From Begonia masoniana (taxonomy: Eukaryota > Streptophyta > Magnoliopsida > Cucurbitales > Begoniaceae), in NCBI GenBank assembly GCA_022432975.1, contig CM039503.1:48277259-48341258 (forward strand): 64,000 nt of DNA, read 5' to 3'. This document shows, piece after piece, positions 45,834 through 56,552 of this stretch; position 1 is the stretch's first letter, and every line of letters begins with the position of its first letter. Both the position numbers and the translations under genes were made by a program. Under the pieces are notes generated by a model. It saw nothing but the letters and a program-made list of their open reading frames with translations. It had not been told where the DNA came from and made no database searches.

Positions 45834-48800
45834 TTGCAGGTTGACTGCTCTCCCGGAACAAATCTGTGGTACCTTGACAGTGGTTGCTCAAGGCATATGA
45901 CGGGAGACTCAACCAAGTTTGCTGTTGTCAACAAGAAGAAAGGTAGTGTCACTTTTGGTGGAAACCAAAAGGGCAAAATCGTTGGCATCGGCAATATAGG
46001 TAATCCTTCTCATCCTACTATTGAAAATGTTTTACTTGTAGAAGGATTAAAGTATAATCTGCTAAGCATAAGTCAGTTGTGTGACAAGGGCTATAAAGTA
46101 ACTTTCAAATCAAATGTCTGTGTGATCAAAGACATTTCAACTAATCATATTTTGTTTAAAGGATTTAGAAAAGAAAATGTCTATATTGTTGATCTGAATG
46201 TTTTTGAGCATGTTGATGAGAAGTGTTTTGTTGTTAATTCTCTTAATGACTGTTGGTCTTGGCATAGAAGATTAGGACACGTAGGGATGGATACCTTAGC
46301 TAAGATTACTAAGGAGAATTTAGTTAGAGGGATCCCTAAGATATCCTTCGAGAAGGATAAAGTCTGTGAAGCTTGTCAAATGGGCAAGCAGATCAAAAGC
46401 TCTTTTGCATCAAAGAATGCAATCTCCACTTCTAAGCCTCTCCAACTTCTTCACATGGACCTCTTCGGTCCTTCCAATATAGCAAGCCTAGGCGGCAAAT
46501 TCTATGCCTTTGTTATTGTAGATGATTTCTCTAGATTTACTTGGGTTTATTTTCTGAAGTCTAAGGATGAGACTTTTGATACTTTCTCTAGCTTTAGGAA
46601 AAGAGTACAAAATGAAAAGGAGCTCACCATTGTTGCTATTCGTAGTGATCATGGTGGAGAGTTTGAAAATGAGAAATTTGAACTCTTGTGTCTCAAATAT
46701 GGAATTGAGCACAATTTCTCTTCTCCTAGGACCCCTCAGCAAAATGGTGTTGTTGAGAGGAAGAATAGGTCCCTTCAAGAGCTTGCTAGGACTATGCTAA
46801 ATGAAAACACCCTTCCAAAGTATTTCTGGGCTGAAGCTGTAGCAACAGCCTGTTATGTGCTTAATCGGGTCTCCATAAGACCTATACTAGAGAAAACTCC
46901 CTATGAACTTTGGAATGGCAAGACTCCTACTGTTAAGTATTTTAGAGCTTTCGGTTGCAAATGCTTCATTCTTAATACTAAGGATAACTTAGGAAAATTC
47001 GATTCCAAATCCGATCTTGGAATTTTTCTAGGATATTCTTTGACCAGTAAAGCATACAGAGTTTTCAATAGGAGAACTCTTGTTGTAGAGGAATCTGTTC
47101 ATGTCAATTTTGATGAGACTCCTCACCCATTAATCAATGTGGATGAGGATGATCCCTTGGAAAAACAACTGGATTCCCTTTCCTTAGAAAAGCCTACAGA
47201 TCCCATTCAAGTAGAAAAATCTTTAGAACCTTCTCCTATTCCTCATGATATAGTTTCTGTCAAGGATGAAAATCCTGCTCTTCCTAGAGATTGGAAATTC
47301 ATCAAAGACCATCCATTAGATGAAGTCTTAGGTGATCCTTCTTTAGGGGTTAAGACTAGAGCCTCTCTTAGAAATCTCTGTGCCAATGTGGCATTTATCT
47401 CTCAAATAGAGCCTAAGAAATTTGAGGAGGCCGAGAATGATGAAAATTGGATTTTAGCTATGCAAGAGGAGCTAAATCAATTTGAAAGGAGCAAAGTATG
47501 GGAACTTGTTCCACGGCCAAAGGATTATCCCATTATTGGAACTAAGTGGGTCTTTAAGAATAAATTGGATGAGAATGGGATTGTTGTCAGAAATAAGGCT
47601 AGACTAGTTGCTAAGGGATACTCTCAGGAAGAGGGTATTGATTTTGAAGAATCTTTTGCCCCTGTAGCTCGTTTGGAATCTATTAGAATGCTTTTAGCTT
47701 TTGCCTGCTACATGAACTTCACACTCTTTCAAATGGATGTAAAGAGTGCCTTTTTAAATGGATATATCTTGGAAGAAGTTTATGTAGAGCAGCCCTTAGG
47801 ATTTGAATCCTTTGATAAACCTGATCATGTATTTAAACTTAGGAAAGCTCTCTATGGTCTTAAGCAGGCTCCTAGGGCTTGGTATGATAGGTTGAAGAAT
47901 TTCCTTGAGGAAAGAAATTTCAAAAAGGGTAATTCTGATTCAACTCTATTTACCATGCAAAAGGATGCAGACATCTTGTTAGTTCAAATATATGTCGATG
48001 ACATTATTTTTGGATCTACAAATGTCAGTTTGTGCAATGAGTTTTCCTCCCTCATGCAAAGTGAGTTTGAAATGAGTATGATGGGTGAGTTAAAGTTTTT
48101 CTTAGGATTCCAGATTAGTCAATCTCCTGATGGAATTTTCTTCTGTCAAGAAAAGTATATTAAGGAACTCCTTAAGAAGTTTGGTTTAGAATCTGTCAAA
48201 TCCTCTAGAACTCCCATGAGTACCACTACTAATTGGACAAGGATGAAAATGGTATAAGTGTGGATATAAAGAAATATCGTGGTATGATTGGTTCACTGTT
48301 ACATCTGACTGCAAGTAGGCCAGATATACTCTTTAGTGTGTGCCTATGTGCTAGGTTTAAGGCTGCCCCTAAGGAATCTCATTTATCTGCAGTAAAAAGG
48401 ATTTTCAAATATTTGAGTGGGACTTATGACTTAGGTTTATGGTATCCTAAGGGAACTTCCTTTGATCTGATAGGATATTCAGATTCTGACTATGCTGGTA
48501 GTCTAGTTGATAGGAAGAGCACCAGTGGCACTTGTCAATTCTTAGGAGAATCCCTAGTGTCTTGGTATTCTAAGAAACAGAATTCTGTTGCACTCTCAAC
48601 TGCAGAAAGTGAATATATTGCTGCAGGCAGTTGTTGTGCACAAATGTTATGGATGAAACAAACACTAGAAGACTATAATCTGTTTTATGATAGGATTCCT
48701 ATTCGGTGTGATAACACCAGTGCCATCAACATTTCTAAAAATCCTATTCAGCACTCTAGAACCAAACATATTGATGTTAGGTATCATTTCATTAGAGATC

Positions 48801-48940
48801 ATGTTCAAAGAGGAGATATCACTCTAGAGTTTGTTAATTCTATAGATCAACTAGCAGACATATTTACCAAGCCTTTGGATGAGAACACCTTCAATAATAT
48901 TAGAATCAGGCTAGGACTCATTCGGGTTGGGAAAAACTAA
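45834..48940 (+). pseudogene. SIRE pol: protease, integrase, RT, RNase H, one frameshift
   Basis: Open from 45834 to 48257 and then, in another frame, from 48233 to 48940. Order: protease [13 protein letters not shown] (residue about 15), integrase HHCC zinc finger (WHRRLGHVG ... CEACQMGK) and DDE core (LHMDLFG about 206, [17 protein letters not shown]), RT ([32 protein letters not shown] about 719) and RNase H (SDSDYAG, LSTAESEYIA, CDNTSAI, LADIFTKP). All catalytic residues that I can locate are present. One missing A near 48231 shifts the frame between RT and RNase H. The start is not an ATG and is in a different frame from gag, so expression from this copy would need frameshifting or an error correction. 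Confidence 0.92.
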
Positions 48941-49274
48941 AGATTTTCCTCTGTTATTAGATCCTATGTAATTGAGTGTTTCTGTGTTGTGAAACACCGG
49001 TAGATACTGTGTATTTCTCTAGTCATCGGTAGTTACATCTCTATCGGCAGATGCAGTGTTTTCTATCCCATCGGAAGCTGTACTGCTCAATCTGCCGACA
49101 CGTGTAATCCATCGGAAGATGTATTCCCCAATCTGCCGACACGTATGTCTTCTTCGTCTGGCGATGAGCTATTTCTTTTAAATTCATTCTTCTTCGCCCA
49201 GACATTTTACTTTTCGCGCTCTTTCTGTAAACCCCTGCCCCACCAAATCTTCTCTGTCGAATCCTCTTCTAGAA
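48941..49274 (+). other. Spacer between SIRE pol and the 3' ORF, with TCGGYAGATG motifs
   Basis: Non-coding. Between 48998 and 49145 it holds about seven motif copies in both orientations: CCGGTAGATA, TCGGTAGTTA, TCGGCAGATG, TCGGAAGCTG, TCGGAAGATG and twice TCTGCCGACACG. The arrangement closely recalls the Tekay LTR cluster at 15487-15640. Confidence 0.75.
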
Positions 49275-52196
49275 ATGGAATTTCAAGGTCAATCATCTCG
49301 CGCCGTTTCCAAAACCGACCAAGAAGAAGGCCAAAGTTTCTGATCGTCCTTCCCGAGAGATTCCTCGTGGAACGGAGTGGCCAACCTTCTACTTTCTTAC
49401 TCAAGCTGCTGAGGTAAAGTACCACAATGACTATCGGTTCAAATCGTTAATTCCTAGTAAGGGTATTTCTTTTGAAGAGTTAGCCGGAATGGACTTTAGT
49501 GAACCCTTGACGGAACTCGGGTTAATAGGTCTCTTTGAGACCGAATCATCCATCTCCACTCCATGAACCTTCAGCTCCTCCATCTCCACTCCATGAACCT
49601 TCAGCTCCTCCATCTCCACTCCATGAACCTTCAGCTCCTCCATCTCCACTCCATGAACCTTCAGCTCCTCCATCTCCACTCCATGAACCTTCAGCTCCTC
49701 CATCTCCACTCCATGAACCTTCAGCTCCTCCATCTCCACTCCATGAACCTTCAGCTCCTCCATCTCCACTCCATGAACCTTCAGCTCCTCCATCTCCACT
49801 CCATGAACCTTCAGCTCCTCCATCTCCACTCCATGAACCTTCAGCTCCTCCATCTCCACTCCATGAACCTTCAGCTCCTCCATCTCCACTCCATGAACCT
49901 TCAGCTCCTCCATCTCCACTCCATGAACCTTCAGCTCCTCCATCTCCACTCCATGAACCTTCAGCTCCTCCATCTCCACTCCATGAACCTTCAGCTCCTC
50001 CATCTCCACTCCATGAACCTTCAGCTCCTCCATCTCCACTCCATGAACCTTCAGCTCCTCCATCTCCACTCCATGAACCTTCAGCTCCTCCATCTCCACT
50101 CCATGAACCTTCAGCTCCTCCATCTCCACTCCATGAACCTTCAGCTCCTCCATCTCCACTCCATGAACCTTCAGCTCCTCCATCTCCACTCCATGAACCT
50201 TCAGCTCCTCCATCTCCACTCCATGAACCTTCAGCTCCTCCATCTCCACTCCATGAACCTTCAGCTCCTCCATCTCCACTCCATGAACCTTCAGCTCCTC
50301 CATCTCCACTCCATGAACCTTCAGCTCCTCCATCTCCACTCCATGAACCTTCAGCTCCTCCATCTCCACTCCATGAACCTTCAGCTCCTCCATCTCCACT
50401 CCATGAACCTTCAGCTCCTCCATCTCCACTCCATGAACCTTCAGCTCCTCCATCTCCACTCCATGAACCTTCAGCTCCTCCATCTCCACTCCATGAACCT
50501 TCAGCTCCTCCATCTCCACTCCATGAACCTTCAGCTCCTCCATCTCCACTCCATGAACCTTCAGCTCCTCCATCTCCACTCCATGAACCTTCAGCTCCTC
50601 CATCTCCACTCCATGAACCTTCAGCTCCTCCATCTCCACTCCATGAACCTTCAGCTCCTCCATCTCCACTCCATGAACCTTCAGCTCCTCCATCTCCACT
50701 CCATGAACCTTCAGCTCCTCCATCTCCACTCCATGAACCTTCAGCTCCTCCATCTCCACTCCATGAACCTTCAGCTCCTCCATCTCCACTCCATGAACCT
50801 TCAGCTCCTCCATCTCCACTCCATGAACCTTCAGCTCCTCCATCTCCACTCCATGAACCTTCAGCTCCTCCATCTCCACTCCATGAACCTTCAGCTCCTC
50901 CATCTCCACTCCATGAACCTTCAGCTCCTCCATCTCCACTCCATGAACCTTCAGCTCCTCCATCTCCACTCCATGAACCTTCAGCTCCTCCATCTCCACT
51001 CCATGAACCTTCAGCTCCTCCATCTCCACTCCATGAACCTTCAGCTCCTCCATCTCCACTCCATGAACCTTCAGCTCCTCCATCTCCACTCCATGAACCT
51101 TCAGCTCCTCCATCTCCACTCCATGAACCTTCAGCTCCTCCATCTCCACTCCATGAACCTTCAGCTCCTCCATCTCCACTCCATGAACCTTCAGCTCCTC
51201 CATCTCCACTCCATGAACCTTCAGCTCCTCCATCTCCACTCCATGAACCTTCAGCTCCTCCATCTCCACTCCATGAACCTTCAGCTCCTCCATCTCCACT
51301 CCATGAACCTTCAGCTCCTCCATCTCCACTCCATGAACCTTCAGCTCCTCCATCTCCACTCCATGAACCTTCAGCTCCTCCATCTCCCGATCAGCAAGAG
51401 GTGCTCCCTCCATCACCAGTTCAACCTGCTCCAATCGCTCTGCAAGTCCAACCCCTTCTCTCCAATACTCCTGCAACTCCCCTGACATATCACAGGAGAT
51501 TTTCCTTCACTGAGGCTCAGTATAATGAGATGCATTTTTTTTTTTTTTTCTATTACCAACCTTGCACTGCCCTCAGTAACCCTCCAAAGTAAAATTGATA
51601 AGAATCATCAGGACATGGGCATTGCTTGGGATACAGGTCTTGGCCTGCTGTCTACCAAAGTTGATGGTGATAGGCGAATGGTTGTCAGGAAACTTGAGAA
51701 ACTTCAATCTTCCATTGCCGCTTTGACACCTGAACCTGACCCTGAACCCGAACCATCTAGTTCTGGTCTCAATGTTCCCGAGGCTTGCTATGAAGATTTG
51801 TTTCTTCCCCTCTCCAGGCCTGCTGTTATTGAAGATGTACGCTTCATGCCCCTAGATATTCATGAGGCTGAGCTCAAGTTTACACTTCCTACATCTTCCT
51901 CTGCTCCTGCATCTTCCTCTTCTCCAGCCTGTCCATTGGAAGCTTCTCCTCCACCATGTATGGATGTGTGTTCTGGTCCTTCTGTCGAGTCTCCTCCTTG
52001 CTTGGACGTGGAGGTGTCCCGAGAGCCTTCTCCACCTCCTGCTCCTTGTCTGGCAATGGTGGTCTATCAATCACCTCTCCCTCGAGATCTTGCATTTCTT
52101 CAAGCTCTGGTGGATGCATCTTTCAATCCCCACCGTGACGTGCCCTCTTATGTTCAGAGAGCCTTTTGGAATCGTCATTTAGATCTCTTCAAATAG
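49275..52196 (+). pseudogene. SIRE 3' ORF, frameshifted and swollen by a repeat
   Basis: The ATG at 49275 opens a short frame that shifts near 49300 into PTKKKAKVSDRPSREIPRG, TEWPTFYFLTQAAEVKYH and SLIPSKGISFEELAGMDF, the beginning of the protein usual for SIRE 3' ORFs. Near 49540 the frame shifts again into a proline-rich decapeptide repeat (SAPPSPLHEP, 49551-51387). Then come PDQQEVLPPSPVQPAP, a T run (51535-51549) that breaks the frame, and a C-terminal part (51590-52196) with a helical DGDRRMVVRKLEKLQSSIAAL stretch and Pro/Ser-rich tail. The role of this ORF is unknown; envelope-like functions have been suggested for the SIRE lineage. Most of the expected N-terminal domain is missing. Confidence 0.6.
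49551..51387 (+). repeat. Perfect 30-bp tandem array, about 61 copies
   Basis: The unit begins CATCTCCACTCCATGAACCT and encodes SPLHEPSAPP in frame. All copies are identical. It is open on both strands (685-, 640- and 685-codon ORFs), which is a property of the unit. A short natural version in the 3' ORF is plausible; the perfect 61-fold array is suspect. Confidence 0.95.
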
Positions 52197-52283
52197 TGAT
52201 TTTTAGTTATATACATTTTTTTGTTTAGTTGTTTCTTTTAATGACTATTTTTTTCCTAAACATACTCTGATGTTGAATGCATT

Positions 52284-52984
<701 letters not shown>

Positions 52985-53024
52985 GTCAATGGGGGAGAAT
53001 ACTATATTTGATTGAGTCTGATTA

Positions 53025-53335
53025 GATAATATTCTTTGGATATATCATTCTTTGGATATATCATTCTTTGGATATATCATTCTTTGGATATACTCTGTGA
53101 TTTTGGAATTGCTCTGAATGGTTAATTGAATAAAATGCATATACTATGGGGGAGCGGCTAGAATTATGGGGGAGTATCAAAGTTAATCAAATTTATATTG
53201 TCATAATCAAAAAGGGGGAGATTGTTGACTTATAGATTGTTTAAGTCATAATTTGTTTTTGATTATGTATTTGTATAATTAGTGTACAATTTGATTATGT
53301 GTATTTAAAGAGAATAATGAATATGAGTTTATTTT
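53025..53335 (+). repeat. Duplicate of the SIRE PPT region with the first 113 bp of the LTR
   Basis: Contains four ATATCATTCTTTGG units, the purine tract AAAGGGGGAG (53211-53220) and an LTR start at 53223. It breaks off near 53335 within GTTTATTTTTGGAAATA, where the 14-bp array begins. The same segment recurs, in full LTR context, at 53615-53875. Confidence 0.9.
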
Positions 53336-53340
53336 TGGAA

Positions 53341-53629
53341 ATATCATTCTTTGGATATATCATTCTTTGGATATATCATTCTTTGGATATATCATTCTTT
53401 GGATATATCATTCTTTGGATATATCATTCTTTGGATATATCATTCTTTGGATATATCATTCTTTGGATATATCATTCTTTGGATATATCATTCTTTGGAT
53501 ATATCATTCTTTGGATATATCATTCTTTGGATATATCATTCTTTGGATATATCATTCTTTGGATATATCATTCTTTGGATATATCATTCTTTGGATATAT
53601 CATTCTTTGGATATATCATTCTTTGGATA
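53341..53629 (+). repeat. Perfect 14-bp tandem array, about 20 copies
   Basis: The unit is ATATCATTCTTTGG. It joins a truncated LTR start to a second copy of the PPT region. The three overlapping plus-strand ORFs (53299-53664) are by-products. Confidence 0.95.
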
Positions 53630-53750
53630 TACTCTGTGATTTTGGAATTGCTCTGAATGGTTAATTGAATAAAATGCATATACTATGGGGGAGCGGCTAG
53701 AATTATGGGGGAGTATCAAAGTTAATCAAATTTATATTGTCATAATCAAA

Positions 53751-53761
53751 AAGGGGGAGAT
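53751..53761 (+). other. Polypurine tract of SIRE
   Basis: AAGGGGGAGAT directly before the 3' LTR at 53762. A second copy lies at 53211-53220 in the duplicated segment. Confidence 0.8.
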
Positions 53762-55298
53762 TGTTGACTTATAGATTGTTTAAGTCATAATTTGTTTTTG
53801 ATTATGTATTTGTATAATTAGTGTACAATTTGATTATGTGTATTTAAAGAGAATAATGAATATGAGTTTATTTAGAAATACCCCTGAAAAGGGTATTTTA
53901 GTTGTCTAATAAATCGGTTTGAGTATACAGAATTAAATAGCAAAACAGGCTTGCATATACCGATCGCTACACGACAAAGAAATGATGCATCTGCCGATAG
54001 CTGTTGAAGCTACTCCTGCCGATGCCGGTTCATGACGTGTTGAGGTGCATATGCTGATAAAGTTTACAAGTCTCATCTGCCCGTGAAGCTCTAAGCGAGC
54101 ATCTACCGATGACGTGGTCAGTGCTTATATGTTTCTTCTGCCGATAGCGTTTTGAAGTCATCTGCCAATAGCGTCATGAAGACATCTGCCGATGATGTGT
54201 CAAGCGCTTATCTGTTTCATTTGCCGATGGTGTTTGAAGCCACATCTGCCGATGATATTTGAAAACACATCTGCCGATGATAGTTGAAGACACATTGCCG
54301 ATGATGTTTGAAGCAGCTCCTGCCGATTGACTAAACGACAAAGGAGATGCTGACTAAAGCTTGCACCTACCGATCACGTTTGACAATGCTCCTGCCGATG
54401 GAGTTTAAAAGTGCTTCTGCCGATAAAAGTTTAAGATGTTTCTGCCGATGGAATTCAAGGATACACCTGCCGATGGATTTTTAGGATACATCTACCGATG
54501 AAATTTAAGGATGCATCTGCCGATGGAATTTAAGGATACATCTGCCGATGGCATTCAAAGCTGCATCCACCGATGACGTGTCTCTGCTTCATAAGTTACA
54601 TCTGCCGGTGAACTTCCGCCAAAATTCAAAGCTAGCCGCGAAGCTACAGTGACGTCGTTTTCAGCATTAACTACAGACCTTTAATGGCGACGACGAACAA
54701 CATTTTCAGAAGCAACGGATAGCTGCTTCAGTACGGATGCTTCCCAACGGTAACATTTTAACATTTGAAGAAAGAAGCATTCAATTCTCTGAAGCAATTT
54801 TATACAGAGTATATAAGCAGAAGAAAAGGCTCGAAGACTAACTTTTGCCAATTTGAATTCTGAGCCCTAACTGCGAAAGTTATTTTCACACTCTGTATTC
54901 TTCTCTACATCTCTCAATCCTAACTTGAGATTCATTTTTGTGAGATTGTAGTCTGAGCTTAATATTTTACAAACTCAAACTTGTAACGGCAGTGGATTGA
55001 CGCCAGTGAAGTTCAATCTAAATCTGTAAAGGCAGTTGATCGGAGCCCGGAATCCCGATCTGTTATTTCTCGTGAGGAGAAGGGTAAAGATCTTCAAGGG
55101 GTGAGCCTTGGAGCGTGGACGTAGGCAGTTTGGCCGAACCACGTAAAAATACTGGTGTTGAATCTCTCTTACTCTCTCTTTATTTTTGATATTACCTTAT
55201 TTGCTATTAAACTAATTAAGAGAGTAACACTAATTGATTATTAGATTAATTTTTTAAAAGTCTAATTCACCCCCCTCTTAGACAATTCCGGTCCTTCA
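53762..55298 (+). repeat. SIRE 3' LTR
   Basis: 1537 bp. The zone 53985-54610 holds about 20 diverged CTGCCGATG repeats, each followed by short AT-rich text such as GATATTTGAAAACA or GAATTTAAGGATACA. It then has TGACGTC (54650-54656), TATATAAG (54810-54817) and the conserved GGAGCGTGGACGTAGGCAG leader. It appears free of the inflated tracts of the 5' copy and is the better reference. Confidence 0.95.
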
Positions 55299-55303
55299 GT
55301 AAT

Positions 55304-56552
55304 AAGTTGGTATATTTGGTGAAATAAGAAAGTATGGAGAAATTGAATCACTAGCTAATTAACAAAATAATGGATGAAACAAATAGGAAACCAAAGGAAG
55401 GGCAAAACGATCATTTGACAAGTCAATATTATAAAAAATAAAACAAATCTTTTCTTCTCTTCTCCCTCATTCACGATTTCTCTCTGTGCATTTCTCTCTC
55501 AGGCAATTTTCTCATCGCCTCTCATGCGATTCCTCCTTCCGACGTCGGTTCTCCGCTCCGACGACTTCGATTCTTCGCGAATCCTTCCCTAAACCCGATT
55601 CTAGGTAAGGTTCTATGGTTTTGGAAAGTTTATTCATAGTTTTCGGGTCGTTTAGCGATTATGGTTTCGTTAAAAACATGGTTTAGGGCTAGAAATTGAT
55701 AGGTTTGTCGTATTAGTCCGTATAATGGACGTATTGGTGATTATTGGACGTGTTTAGTCTATTCGTTGTGGAATGTTAAGGATAATCGATTTTTGAAGTT
55801 TTGGAAAAACTCTTTAATGGTGGTTTCGAGGTATCGAGCGTTAATTGTTGTTAAAATGCCTCGATTAGTTAAGTTAGAATTTTAGAAATTTCCTTAGTTA
55901 AGGATTTCGTAAATTTGGATGTTTAATGTTTAAACGCGTTTTAACGACAAATATTGTGAATTTGCTTAGGTGAACAACGCTCGTGGACGGAGCTTGAAGT
56001 TCAACGCGCACGAGGTAAGTTCTCGTGACTTACTGTGGCCGATTGGCCTACACCATAAGCCGAGTTTGTTGTTAAGGATACGTTGGTGCTTTATTGTTCA
56101 TGTTGGTCATTGTTTTGTCTAATCGTTTTGGTTGGGTAGTTTAGGTTTGGTTGCTTTATAGGTTGATTGTTGTGACGGTATTTGTAGTGTTTTGATGGTA
56201 TTTGTAGCGTTTTGATGGTATGGTCTTTATGTATGTTTGTATTGAACTGTTCATGCATCATGGTTTCAAAACGTCATGAAAATGAATTTACGCATAGATT
56301 TCATGAAAAGGACACGCATGTAAAGGCAAGTAAAGTATCACAGTAAACAACCATGACATGGGGTTATCAGGGATAAGGTTCAGACCTGGCGTTCTGTGGT
56401 GAGCGGGTTTTCCTCTCTTTAGATGGTGTGGGCTGTCTATTCGCTTGAGGTGCCCTATCTATCTGTCAAGCGTTTCCGATAACCATAGACTGACACGTAC
56501 TGATATATGAATGACATGGACGGTTTTCATAGCATTGAGCATACATGATCAT
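55304..56552 (+). repeat. Second Tekay element: 5' LTR, second part, truncated
   Basis: Collinear with 61196-62444 of the 3' LTR. The match stops after CATACATGATCAT, where gag coding text begins at once. The last 1 kb of the LTR, the PBS and the gag start are therefore deleted. Confidence 0.9.

Noticed and set aside
49431..51592. Long ORFs on both strands over the 30-bp array (including a MEELKVHGVE repeat protein)
   Set aside because: The 30-bp unit lacks stops in most frames, so identical ORFs appear on both strands. Only the Pro-rich frame continues into the SIRE 3' ORF.
53299..53664. Three overlapping ORFs encoding DISFFGYIILWIYHSL repeats
   Set aside because: By-product of the 14-bp array, which is read in all frames over 42 bp.
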